Shown one piece after another: positions 48,301-56,670 of a stretch of DNA of 64,000 nucleotides; position 1 is the first letter of the stretch; every line of letters begins with the position of its first letter. The stretch is from Hydractinia symbiolongicarpus (lineage: Eukaryota; Cnidaria; Hydrozoa; Anthoathecata; Hydractiniidae), in NCBI RefSeq assembly GCF_029227915.1, contig NC_079888.1, positions 5,219,001 to 5,283,000 of the forward strand, in the 5' to 3' direction. A program made the translations under genes and the position numbers. The notes below the pieces were generated by a model. The model was not told the DNA's origin. It saw only the letters and a list, made by a program, of their open reading frames with translations, and did no database searches.

Positions 48301-51300
48301 AACTTGAACTCATAAACGCCCTTTAACAAATCATTCTAATCTGCGATTGGTTATACACAAAATAGAAGTTTCTAATGAAACATTTTAGTTGGTGTGAAAT
48401 ACGTAGTTCAGCAACTGTATATTTCAAACCAAGCAAATGTTAATAGCAAGAAGCAAAAACCACTGTTTTTGGTAAAGTCGTTTTTTCAGACAAGAAAAGA
48501 ATAATAAGGCTTTTAACTATCTATTCCAGATCAGGAATATTTGTTTTGATACTTCAGAAATACTTTAGCATCATCTGTTGTTTTTTCGAAGAAAAAATTT
48601 ATCTTCTTCTTTGTTGGAGAAGATTTGGTGGTTCTAAGTTAGTGTCACAAATTATGTAATGTGTGCACCGTTTATATTTAAAAAAAACAACACTGTTAAA
48701 CTCATTTAAACCACCAATTTGCACAAAGATCATCCACAAAAAACAAGTCCCTGCAAGAATTTTCCTTTTAAGGAAGCTAGAATGTATCTTTAGTAAAACT
48801 CTTATGAAAACATTTCGACTGATTGACACTAACCTATCTTCTAAAGCAGCCTTGTTGCGTTCAGCTAGGCCAAGTACCAATGCTGCACTGCCAAAATTAG
48901 CTTCCCTGCCAGCTTTTCGAGCCTCTAACCTTAATCTTGCAAGTTCAGCTTGTCGATCTCGTTCTCTGTTTTTACGGTCATTCTCTTCCTGTTCAATAAA
49001 CGTATATAATATAATTTTTGGACATGTTATGTACCACTTTGGATATGCTATGTACCACTTTAAGTACCTTAAAAAAAAGTTTTAAGGTTCAAAATTTAAA
49101 ATGGTGGAGTTATGGCCAATTGTTTGAATTTGGAACAAGTTCATGTGAACATAACAAATTGTAGGGTTTTGATAACCCAAAATCAGTGATAATGTAAAGT
49201 ACCATTTCAGTCATAATAAAAAACTTTGTTTAAAAAATCTTTTATGTTATTAAAATTAAACCTTAAAACTTTATATTCTCTTTTGACTCAAGTGGCACTA
49301 CAACATCTCAAAGTTAAAAGAAAAAGAAATTTACTATGAGAAGTTACCCCATCCCAATTTTACAGCAATTGCCTCTAATTAAATAAAGAAACATCAAAAT
49401 AACAATATACAGTAAATACTTGAAAACCTCTCTTTCCAACAAGCCCGCACCCGAAAAGCACAATTTATTGACAGGTCTGACGAGCCGTCCGATATGCAAA
49501 AAAGGCATGTCATGTCCTGGGATCGAGGTTGTTTTAGAAGAAAAAAAAATCTATTTCAAAAAACATTTGAAACAAGATTTTTCACTCTAGATTAAATTTT
49601 TCTTTAATTTTCCTTTTGTATTTTTATTGCAATATGATCTTGAAAAAATATTGAAATAAGTCTTACAAATGGCCTATTTACTAATCCCTTCTATGCGATA
49701 AGACCTCCCTCTTCCAATAAGCCCCCCCACCATCAGAATAATTTCTGACAAATAAACTCCCAGGTGTTTAAGCCAGTATTTACGGTAATAGTAAACGTTG
49801 AGCATTTAAAAATGCAAACAGAGAAAAAAGCATTAAAAACACAAAGATAAATAAGTACAAACCCTTAGCCTTCTGAGTAACGCATCCCTTTCATCTTCAA
49901 AGCGTTTATCTAAATCTCGCAATATATTCCCCGATGATGTTTCAGAAAGCTCTTCCATTTCACTTTCTATTGAATCAGGATCTTCACCAGCTTCAATGCG
50001 ACGTTGACGGTTGCGTAGGCACTCATTTAATTGATCTAGATATTTCTGTCGATTTTCCCCTAGCATTTTCTATATAGTCAATATCATTATCAAAGAACCA
50101 TGATAAAACAAGTGTAAAAGTTTAAATTATTAGAATAAAGTTCTTGTGAAAAAGTGACCTTATTTGTAAACGACCCGATAGATGACTTAACTACTCACAT
50201 TTAATAGGTCAGAATCTTGAGCAGCATCACCAAGTAACTTTGCTAGTTCGTCAAACTTTCCTTCTTGTCGTAGTTTCTTTTCCAAGAGCTTCAACTTCGC
50301 AAGTCGGTTTTGTCTTTCTTGTTCTGACAGTTTATCCCATTCAGCCTGACTATATTGCTTCATTAACGCATCCATTAGCAACTTATCGCGTAAAGTGTCA
50401 TATTTATCATTCAATGCTAGAGAAAGTGACATACCAAAACTAAGATATGTATGTAAAACATTTTGTGCAGCAATGATAGCAGTACACAGCTTAAATATCC
50501 TTACAACAATGTTCAAAAACTAAAAAAAAGGTATAAATACCTTGTAGCAGTTCCTCCTCTTCATCTGAAGTTTCAATAATACCGAAAACAACAACAGCAA
50601 CATTATCAAACCATTCCTCAGTAATAGCTTGAACTTGTTCGTTGCGCAAACCGTCGAGTTCATTTTTGGTCTAGAGTAAATGAGGATATCCTTTTTATAT
50701 TTGTTATATATAGAAAAAAGATTACAGCAAAATTGTTTTAAAATTAAATGTTACTGGCTTGTCAACATCATTCAATTTCAGTGCTTGTATAGAAAATATA
50801 ACAAAAATATTACCATGGTACCAACATTCAAAAGATTTTGGCAAACTTGATCCTGTTTTATCTGCAAAGATGTCAGCAGAGTTATGCCAGCAATGCCATC
50901 TTCGATATTTCCATTTTTCTCTAAGAGCTTCTCTTCTTTCAAGGATTCATATTTTAAAGCAATTGCCTCTTCTAAACAACGACGATTCTGAGAAAGAAGC
51001 TGAAGCTTTTCACTTGACGGTTTTGCTCTCCATCCCTGCCATTGAGCCATCAAAACTGTTAGCTGGCCTTTCCGCTCATCTTAAAGTAGAAACGTAGTGG
51101 TTAATTTAACCAACAAAGTAAAAAAAATATTCAGTTATGCACTTCACAAAGACTAACTTTATGAAGTAAAAAGGAAGAATTATTTTCGTGCTCAGTTGCT
51201 TGAAAGAATGTCAATAAATTTACAGGGTCTTTCTTTTTAAAAAAAGTTTTCCAAACAGAATAAGGTTACTTTAAGCTATAAATACTGTGGGGCAACTGTT

Positions 51301-54300
51301 TTGAAAATTTGACAATAAACTGTATTCCAACATCTTCTTTCTTTGCAAAAGTGGCCATGTTAATACTGAATTCTAATAAACTAACCTTGATTTAATTTTC
51401 GAGCAGACATTCTGTGCATTAAACAATCTTTGGAGTTCATCATAGTAAGTAGAGCTTCTCGTTCCAGAGCAAATCGGCGTTCACTTTCTTGAACAAGTTG
51501 CAGGACAAGATCAACACGGCCTAACTTTGACTTTAATGGAAACAACTTTGGAGGAACAGTGGGTCCATCATGGGCACGTTTATTTTTGTGGTGCTGAATT
51601 CGGTAAGTACTGAGATTGGATTGTTTTTGTGGGTCTTTGTCAAATCTTAAAGAAAAAGAAAGGGGCAGCTGCAAAAAATTAAGTTGATTCTGGTTTAAAA
51701 GTTATCTACATGTTTACTCTTTAACTTGGAAAGCTGTCGAAACTTAGAATCACAGTGATGTATTAGAACATACTACGTACTGTAAAAATTAAGTTCCGAA
51801 AATTTTAGTATACTCTCCATTGTGTACACTAATTTTGACTTAAAACTGAGATCATGTTAATCCCTAGAAACACAACTATCTTTAATAGCAACATTACACC
51901 AATGCCTTTTTATAACATTGTAACTACGCACAAAATTTAATGAATAAGTTTTAATGACTTTGTACTTAAAAGAAAGTGTATTCTGGCTGAAGCGTCATTG
52001 AAGAAACATACATCATAAAGAGTTGAGTTTTCCATTATTTACCTTAATATTTACCCCAGTTATTTTTATTTAACAACACAAAAATAATTTAACAAATACG
52101 ATTTCTGCAACATCAGTTATGCACCTTCCTAATGTTTTGGTTTAAGATAATAATTACCTTGCATCCTTTTGAGGTTGAACTCTTTCACTTAATCCTACAC
52201 AAATACCACAACTTGCGAAAGCACTTTCTTGAGTACCACGAAGCCTTGCTTGAACCAAACAAAATAATATGTTTTCTCTTTCGAATGGATTTAAAGTGGT
52301 AAAACCAGATAAGCCTTGCAGTTTGTTCGTTAAAACTTCTCTCTCATATGTGTATCGGTTGTTAATATCAACCAACACAGCCTCTGTCGAGGAATGTTCC
52401 ATTTCTCTTTGATCCAATTTTTTGAGAAATTCATTTCTGACTTCATCTTTAGACAAGCCTAATAAGTCGAAGTCAAACGTGCTTACAATAATTTACTTAT
52501 ATGCATTAAAAAAATTAGCCTATTGCGAGAAAAATATGAATGAACGAAAAAAACTCTGCAGATCTTTTTTGACATAATTAAACCAAAGTTTGTTTTAAAT
52601 TGAAAGCAGATGAAAAATCATGAGGTAAAAAGTTAAAGCTCTTAAAAGCTATTTTTCTTCTTATTTATTATGGTCAATATTTTTAAGATGTAGTAAAGAA
52701 AGTTTATATACATAAAACATCAAGCAAATAATGCAGCTGTTTGAGCAGCTAAAAAAGGGTTATACTTCCATCTTAAAAAAGATTATAAAGGTGCCTTGAT
52801 TAACAATTTGAGTGTTTTAAAATAATTGAATCAGTTCATGAACTCTGTCAGATAGTTACTTTCAAAACTAGGCACTTATTAAGCATGGGCAACTAATTAA
52901 ACCACTGGATTAGTTACTTATAAATTATTATGCCTTCAATTTTTCCTCTACATAAATCCCACTTACCACTTTCCTGGACCTTCTGTTCTTCTTCAGACAA
53001 CCTCTTCTCTAATTCCGTACCAGATTCTCCCACCAGTGAGAACAAATTAAACTTTAGAGAAACACGAGATCCTGGCAGATGAATTGCCATGGTGTCCAGT
53101 TTTCCCTCTTTACGTAACTTTTCTTCTTTTAGCTTCAATTGAAACAACTTTTCATGTTGCTCATGCTCAGTGAGGGTCTGCCACATGCCTTCACCAACAT
53201 GAATGCGTAACATTTGATGCAGTAGTTTCTCACGAAGAACTTCATATCTATAGAATAAAAGATGCGTTAAAATCCTATGTACAGTAAGAAAGTTTATACT
53301 GACCTAGGCCCTAAAAGAGTATAATGCAAAGGTAAAAAATTAAGAAAAATAAAGTAAGTATGTAAAAGTTGGTTTTTACTAAAGTCGTATATATCTGAAA
53401 GTTTATTCATTGTCTTTTTCTAGCCTCAAGCATAAAAGCAGCTTATTTGTGTGGGTCATGGCTGTATTGGTTAGCAAACTCAGTCTCCACACCTAGAGAG
53501 AATTTTTATCCAAGTAAAATGCAGCTGTATCACCTGTCAGTGCTTAACATTAAAGAAACATTTATACAGACATGCCCTACAAGCATAAAAACAAAAACAT
53601 CTACTTTTCTTTGAGTGCATTTAACAACTCTGTGGCAGTAACTTTTTCTTTTGGTCTTCCTTCAAACTCCATACCCTCCATGAGGTCATCTTCAAGCAAG
53701 GCTTGCATTCCAATCTCATCCATGCGATTTAATAAATGATCTGCTCTGTTTTTTATTTTTAAGGACACAGCTTGCCGTTCTCTTTCTTTTGCTGCTAAAT
53801 AAGCATCATCTTCCTAAGCATAAGTATTTTCTATTACTTCTATATTAATACTGCTTGTCTTAAAGCATTTGAAACTTCAGTACAAAAACTAATTCTTACA
53901 AACAAATTTATATAATGAATAAAATCTAAAACGATGCAGACCTTGCTAAAGCAATGGTCCTTGAAATGATGGATTACCACTGTGATGTAAAATACCTTCT
54001 ATAACACAGTCATGGCAAGATTTCCTTTCCTTGTTTATAATAAACAGTTTTTATGTTAATGTAAACACTAAGATCCTGCAATTCATTGAGGGGACAACAA
54101 GGATTAATGCAAAGTTTATGCAAGAGCTATATGACAAGGCCTGCATTGTTAAGAGGTAGTTCACAAATTACAAAATACCTGAAGTTTCTGCAGTTCTGAA
54201 TGGTTTTCATAATCTTTCTGTTGTACACGTTCTGTGATTGCTTTTTCTTGCTCTAGGTAGTCTTCATCCGTGTTAGCTGAAGCAAATTCTGGAACATTGC

Positions 54301-55373
54301 ACAAAAATAATTTGGCTTCATCAAAACACACATCCTCATCAGAATTAACACGACCTTCTAAAAATTTTCTCCAATACGCTTGTGAGAACCGATTACCATG
54401 CACAGCCTTGAACAAAAACAAGGCAGACTTTATGGAAATCCGACCAACATCTTCAACATCCAAAGCTCGAAAATCCCATTTAACTTTTTCTTCCATAACA
54501 TGCCGTCTTTCAAGCTCTCTCACAACGTCAGGGAAATATTCTTTGCGGCATTTTCCATTTGAACTTGGGCCACATACCTTTTATCAAATAATAAAATCAA
54601 ATAAATCATATAAATCAAATAGTTAGTTAAAAATTTAAAATAGCAGACCCCATTTTTAAAAAAGCACCTTATTCAAAATAATTTTCAAAATAATTATCAG
54701 TCATTTGCTTATTATTTTTTAAGAAACAAAGATTATTTAACAAGATTAAAGTACAATTTAACTTTAGTCCTATAGTTCAGGCATTATGTTTAAAGAATGT
54801 AAACACATGATTAAAAAAAACAATTTGGCAATCTATATTATAATACCTGTATACATCTGTGCGTCTGTCACGCAAAATGGTAGCTTAGCTGCGCAAGTAT
54901 AAAAAGGACGAGCGAACCCATGGATTTTTCCATGGGCTAACGACTAGTTCTTTAAATTCATTTTTATTTCTGTAAAAAAATCATCTTTGTAAGTTAAACA
55001 CAAAAAATATTTTGATCAAAAAAATCTATTTCTGCAAACTGCTGATTACATTCACATTTTGTGGAAGATCCTTTCACCAATTACCAGCTTTAGTCTGATT
55101 TTGTGGAATTTAATTTTGCAATGACTGAAAATGAATTCCTTGACAATATCTTCTGAAAAAAATTTTATTTGTGAATTTTTTTTTCCTTAATGGTAATATA
55201 TATTCTAAATAAAACATTGTCCCTACTGTGTTGATGGTTGCTTCCAGTTGTTCAATATCCAGTGGTTTGGAATACACGGTTTCATCAAATTCTTGCAAGT
55301 CTATCCATTCTATATAGCCTTGGCAGCTAACATCCAGCGTATCAAAAAGATAATCCAAGTCTTGATGTACCAT
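26684..55373 (-). CDS. Giant EF-hand/coiled-coil protein with five ~400-aa repeat blocks, 42 exons
   Basis: Exons in coding order: 55227-55373, 54179-54577, 53605-53813, 52967-53247, 52158-52458, 51386-51645, 50814-51079, 50541-50670, 50199-50416, 49863-50069, 48834-48988, 47467-47582, 47109-47312, 46579-46769, 45833-46025, 45213-45390, 44585-44740, 43447-43641, 42013-42184, 41386-41506, 40863-41044, 40260-40548, 39758-40005, 38816-39015, 38124-38268, 36718-36867, 36119-36316, 35388-35584, 34180-34287, 33699-33912, 33407-33606, 32930-33158, 32586-32759, 32274-32498, 31767-31877, 31300-31491, 30934-31119, 30036-30204, 29134-29366, 28552-28665, 27844-28068, 26684-26887. The sum is 8292 nt, 2763 aa plus stop; all junctions keep frame with GT-AG ends. 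The start M-V-H-Q-D-L has a good context (AAAATGG). Residues 8-29 are EF-hand-like (D-V-S-C-Q-G-Y-I-E-W-I-D). Residues 247-2323 are five diverged copies of one helical block; the rest is a charged coiled coil. No signal peptide or membrane segment is seen. A cytoskeletal or scaffold role is a guess; no named family is recognised. Confidence 0.85.
27546..27665 (+). repeat. Dispersed repeat, GACTAGTCG/ATCCATGGG family (copy 1)
   Basis: ACCAGTCGATAGCC, then AAATCCACGGGTTTG and CTTCTTTACATG, match the order seen at 41761-41805 and, inverted, at 35128-35185 and 54847-54950. It lies in the last intron of the large gene. Confidence 0.5.
29541..29731 (+). repeat. Direct repeat of about 50 bases, plus diverged copies
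   Basis: AGATTGCGAATTCATGGTC followed by AAAAATCG and CGGAAGTAAAGATT at 29541-29590 recurs at 29681-29731. GATTGCGAA and TTGCGGAA words also occur between them. Confidence 0.7.
30212..30305 (+). repeat. (TTA)n microsatellite, about 30 units
   Basis: It lies directly at the 3' end of the minus-strand SINE at 30306-30592, so it is most likely an expanded (TAA)n SINE tail. It starts about eight bases from the acceptor of exon 38 of the large gene. Confidence 0.95.
30306..30592 (-). mobile_element. tRNA-derived SINE (family 2, copy 1)
   Basis: Read on the minus strand, the head (30522-30592) has box A-like GTGGTAGAGCG and box B GGTTCAAACCC. The body (CATGCCAGAGACTATAAAAG, ACCTAAGATATCGATCC inverted, CAAATGGGAG) matches the copy at 42765-43045 over its full length. 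The tail is the (TTA)n array at 30212. Confidence 0.8.
34386..34585. repeat. DNA-transposon-like remnant rich in GATAAC(T/C)CGAA words
   Basis: Several related words (GGATAACCCGAAC, TTAACTCGAA, GGATAACTCAAAC, GAGTTATCGGGAGTTAAC) occur on both strands within 200 bases, as near the ends of degraded pogo/Tigger-like elements. The class is a guess. It lies in the intron between exons 28 and 29. Confidence 0.35.
35128..35185 (-). repeat. Dispersed repeat, GACTAGTCG/ATCCATGGG family (copy 2)
   Basis: AAGGACATGCGAACCCGTGGG followed after a T-rich stretch by GACGACTGGTC is the inverse arrangement of the copy at 41761. Confidence 0.45.
35648..35735 (-). mobile_element. tRNA-derived SINE head only (family 2, truncated copy 3)
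   Basis: Read on the minus strand: TTGTAGAGCGCTCGCTTCCAG, then GGGTTCAAACCCTGG, matching the heads at 30522 and 42975. The body is missing. Confidence 0.6.
36414..36544 (+). repeat. Degenerate tandem repeat, about seven ~19-base units
   Basis: Variants of GGTTCGCATATTAATTTCC follow one another seven times with point changes. It lies in the intron between exons 26 and 27 of the large gene. Confidence 0.75.
37262..37955 (+). mobile_element. 3' end of a CR1/Jockey-type LINE with (AATAAA)-like tail
   Basis: The open frame 37262-37582 ends with the tail of a non-LTR ORF2 protein: L-P-R-V-K-L-E-I-A-R-Q-S-F-Y-F, G-G-K-L-Y-N-S-L-P-L-E-I-R and F-M-K-A-L-R-G-Y-F-S, stop. About 340 bases of 3' UTR follow, ending in an AAATAAATAAA-type tail at 37920-37950. 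It is 5'-truncated and sits in the intron between exons 25 and 26, antisense to the host gene. The frame is still open, so it is fairly young. Confidence 0.75.
41761..41805 (+). repeat. Dispersed repeat, GACTAGTCG/ATCCATGGG family (copy 3)
   Basis: GACTAGTCGCTATCCTGTGG followed by ATAAATCCATGGGTTCGCAC; compare with 54847-54950. Confidence 0.5.
42243..42400 (+). mobile_element. Possible decayed tRNA-derived SINE
   Basis: ACAGCCTAGTGGTTACGG resembles box A and AAGTTCGTGTTTAGTCC a damaged box B at the expected spacing. No second copy was found in this window. Confidence 0.3.
42720..43045 (-). mobile_element. tRNA-derived SINE (family 2, copy 2)
   Basis: The head lies at 42975-43045 (minus strand: GTGGTAGAGCGTTCGCTTCC, then GGGCTCAAACCCC) and the body runs to 42765, colinear with 30306-30592. 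The ATT-rich tail (42720-42764) is the same kind of tail that grew into the (TTA)n array of copy 1. Confidence 0.8.
43903..44246 (-). mobile_element. tRNA-derived SINE, Asp-tRNA-like head (family 1, copy 2)
   Basis: The head at 44171-44246 reads on the minus strand as TGTAGTTTAGTGGTTATC, then GCAGGAGACCGGAGTTCGATT. The body matches 17702-17955 (ACCATAGCCCCGGGTTAACC, CCAAGCCATGTGAG, TTGGATGTTGC, CTAGCCATGTAAAATATGC) but holds about 90 extra bases near its 3' end, where copy 1 is deleted or this copy has an insertion. Confidence 0.8.
44838..45140 (+). repeat. (CGAA)n microsatellite, about 70 units
   Basis: An almost pure CGAA array of about 290 bases, with CAAA and TGAA variants only at its ends. 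It lies in the intron between exons 16 and 17 of the large gene. Because the period is 4, all three minus-strand frames stay open as F-V-R-S repeats; these are not genes. Confidence 0.97.
47850..48209. mobile_element. Compound foldback element with a tRNA-like core
   Basis: Two overlapping inverted repeats. Pair 1: 47850-47885 with 48065-48103 (core ACTACTTTGTTCATCACTAA and its inverse). Pair 2: 48013-48068 with 48154-48209, 56-base arms differing at about one position (core TATCATAGCACATCCGTAT). The arms share 48065-48068. Inside pair 1, minus strand, 47893-47967 looks like a tRNA-type promoter (TAGTGTAGTGGG and GGATCGAATCC), itself bracketed by 13-base inverse words CATCACTAACATA. No coding capacity. 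It lies between exons 11 and 12 of the large gene. Confidence 0.7.
49408..49787. mobile_element. MITE, terminal repeat TACCGTAAATACT (copy 2)
   Basis: Left end TACAGTAAATACTT and right end CCAGTATTTACGGTA; the interior has AATAAGCCCCCC and CAGAATAATTTCTGACAAATAA, which match the inverse of the copy at 10572-10925. It lies between exons 10 and 11. Confidence 0.55.
50541..53619 (-). other. Large gene: repeat block I, the most diverged (exons 3b-8)
   Basis: Residues about 247-664. It opens with A-L-K-E-K-Y-E-V-L-R-E-K-L, then W-Q-T-L-T-E-H-E-Q-H and L-K-E-E-K-L-R-K-E-G-K-L-D. Exon 5 has N-R-Y-T-Y-E-R-E-V-L-T-N-K-L and a degenerate signature (I-C-V-G-L-S-E-R-V). Exon 6 is unlike other blocks (K-N-K-R-A-H-D-G-P-T-V-P-P-K). 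Exons 7-8 return to type with I-T-L-L-T-S-L-Q-I-K-Q-D and W-F-D-N-V-A-V-V-V-F-G. Confidence 0.7.
53605..55373 (-). other. Large gene: N-terminal EF-hand-like region (exons 1-3)
   Basis: Residues 1-251. The first EF-hand loop reads D-V-S-C-Q-G-Y-I-E-W-I-D: glycine at position 6 and isoleucine at 8 are right, while positions 5 (Q) and 12 (D in place of E) are weaker. A second degenerate one is D-V-E-D-V-G-R-I-S-I-K-S in exon 2. Exon 2 also has F-S-Q-A-Y-W-R-K-F-L-E-G and a cysteine-containing stretch V-C-G-P-S-S-N-G-K-C. Calcium binding is plausible for the first loop only. Confidence 0.65.
54847..54950 (-). repeat. Dispersed repeat, GACTAGTCG/ATCCATGGG family (copy 4) with hairpin
   Basis: Holds the near-perfect hairpin CCCATGGATTTTTCCATGGG at about 54917-54936, preceded by AAAGGACGAGCGAA and followed by CTAACGACTAGT. 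It is the clearest copy of the family and lies between exons 1 and 2. Confidence 0.55.
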
Positions 55374-56670
55374 TTTAAGAAGCAATCAATAAGCCCATCA
55401 TCAATTCATTGAATAAAGTTTCAGTTTACTTTTAATGTAAGACTTTACATTCTAAAACTGAAAAGGAAAGTAGGATTTAAAGAATGCACTGGATAATTTT
55501 GTGAAAAGTTATAGTCCCTATCTTAAGTTTGCAAAACAGTAAAATCAAGTACTGTATTCAGTGTACCAGGGTGTTTGGAAATTGAAGAACTCAAAAATCA
55601 CAAACAAAAAATATTTTTCATTTAAGGCGACTCCAATTTAATTAGTTGTTCTATGACCCCAACTGACCCTAATTTTCATGAAAAAAAATAATAATAATAT
55701 CAAGCAAAAAATTTTTAAGGTTACTGTAAATGAAACATTTTTTTAATGTTTTTTGCAAAAAATTCATGAAATATAGAGAAAAAAAATTCTCTTTCCAATG
55801 ACATATTTTATAAACATACCTTGATATATGCAAAATATGCATAATAATATTTTTAGACAGTTTACCTTCACCATCGATATATATATATAAATATATATAT
55901 AAAAGTTGTCATATTGAAGTTGTCGTATCGAAAATCATTAAAGAAAATTAAAGTTAAGCAATATGCATATAAGCTGTCTCTTGTACCTTATTTCTGTCTA
56001 TTAAAGGGGATACGGAACGACTGTTGGTTTTTGACTTTAGTGACTTACATGAAAGTCGAGCTGATGGTGACGAAAAACAAAACTAGCTATTTTTCTGGCA
56101 TGCATGTAATTTACAGACTCAAACATAAAGATATATCTAGAATTTTTATCTTCTCCAGCCTTGGTCATGTTTTATCCAGAATGAGTTTTGCTGAAACATT
56201 TCTTTGTAATATACTTTTCGAAAAAAAATATTAAATCAGCGAACAAAGTACGCTGTTCTGTTCATTGCGCAAAACGCGTTTGCCGGATTTTTAATATGTG
56301 TGTGGGATATACGGAATGTGAGCATTTTAACCGGTTTGTAGCCTCTTTAATAATTCTGAACACGTGCATGCATATTCAGCATAAAGAAAAAGTTTGCACT
56401 TCTATCATCTTTCTGCATACTCAGTTCCGCATGTTTATAGGACCTACAAAAATCTTTAAAAACAAATATCTCGTTAGTAAATTTTCGCATACATGGCTTT
56501 ACGTTTGTGGTCTCTTTTTCCGAAAGCTTTCTATTGGCTCATTGAAATTTTCGGTAATTGAAAGCTGAATAAATTATGCACAAAAGATTCCCGGATTTTT
56601 TGTATAAATTACTGATTAGCGAATTATGACGACAGCAAGAAAAAAATGTTTTTAATGATTATATATATAT
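55374..56670. other. 5' flank of the large gene
   Basis: Putative promoter and 5' UTR of the minus-strand gene. A TA-repeat tract lies at 55876-55905. No exon recognised; plus-strand open frames at 55914-56568 have no family resemblance. Confidence 0.4.

Larger units (their letters stand above)
45899..50416 (-). other. Large gene: repeat block II (exons 9-15a)
   Basis: Residues 665 to about 1070: A-L-N-D-K-Y-D-T-L-R-D-K-L, W-D-K-L-S-E-Q-E-R-Q, K-F-D-E-L-A-K-L-L-G-D, M-L-G-E-N-R-Q-K-Y, S-G-N-I-L-R-D-L-D-K-R-F, R-D-R-Q-A-E-L-A-R-L-R, A-A-L-V-L-G-L-A-E-R-N-K, R-Q-E-Q-L-A-R-E-R-L, V-I-V-A-L-M-A-D-L-Q-Q and N-V-A-K-L-I-F-S-Y-G. Confidence 0.8.

Noticed and set aside
26684-55373. Large minus-strand locus as several genes or a pseudogene
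   Set aside because: All 42 exons join in frame with proper splice sites, and block-to-block order continues across every junction; no stop or frameshift was found.
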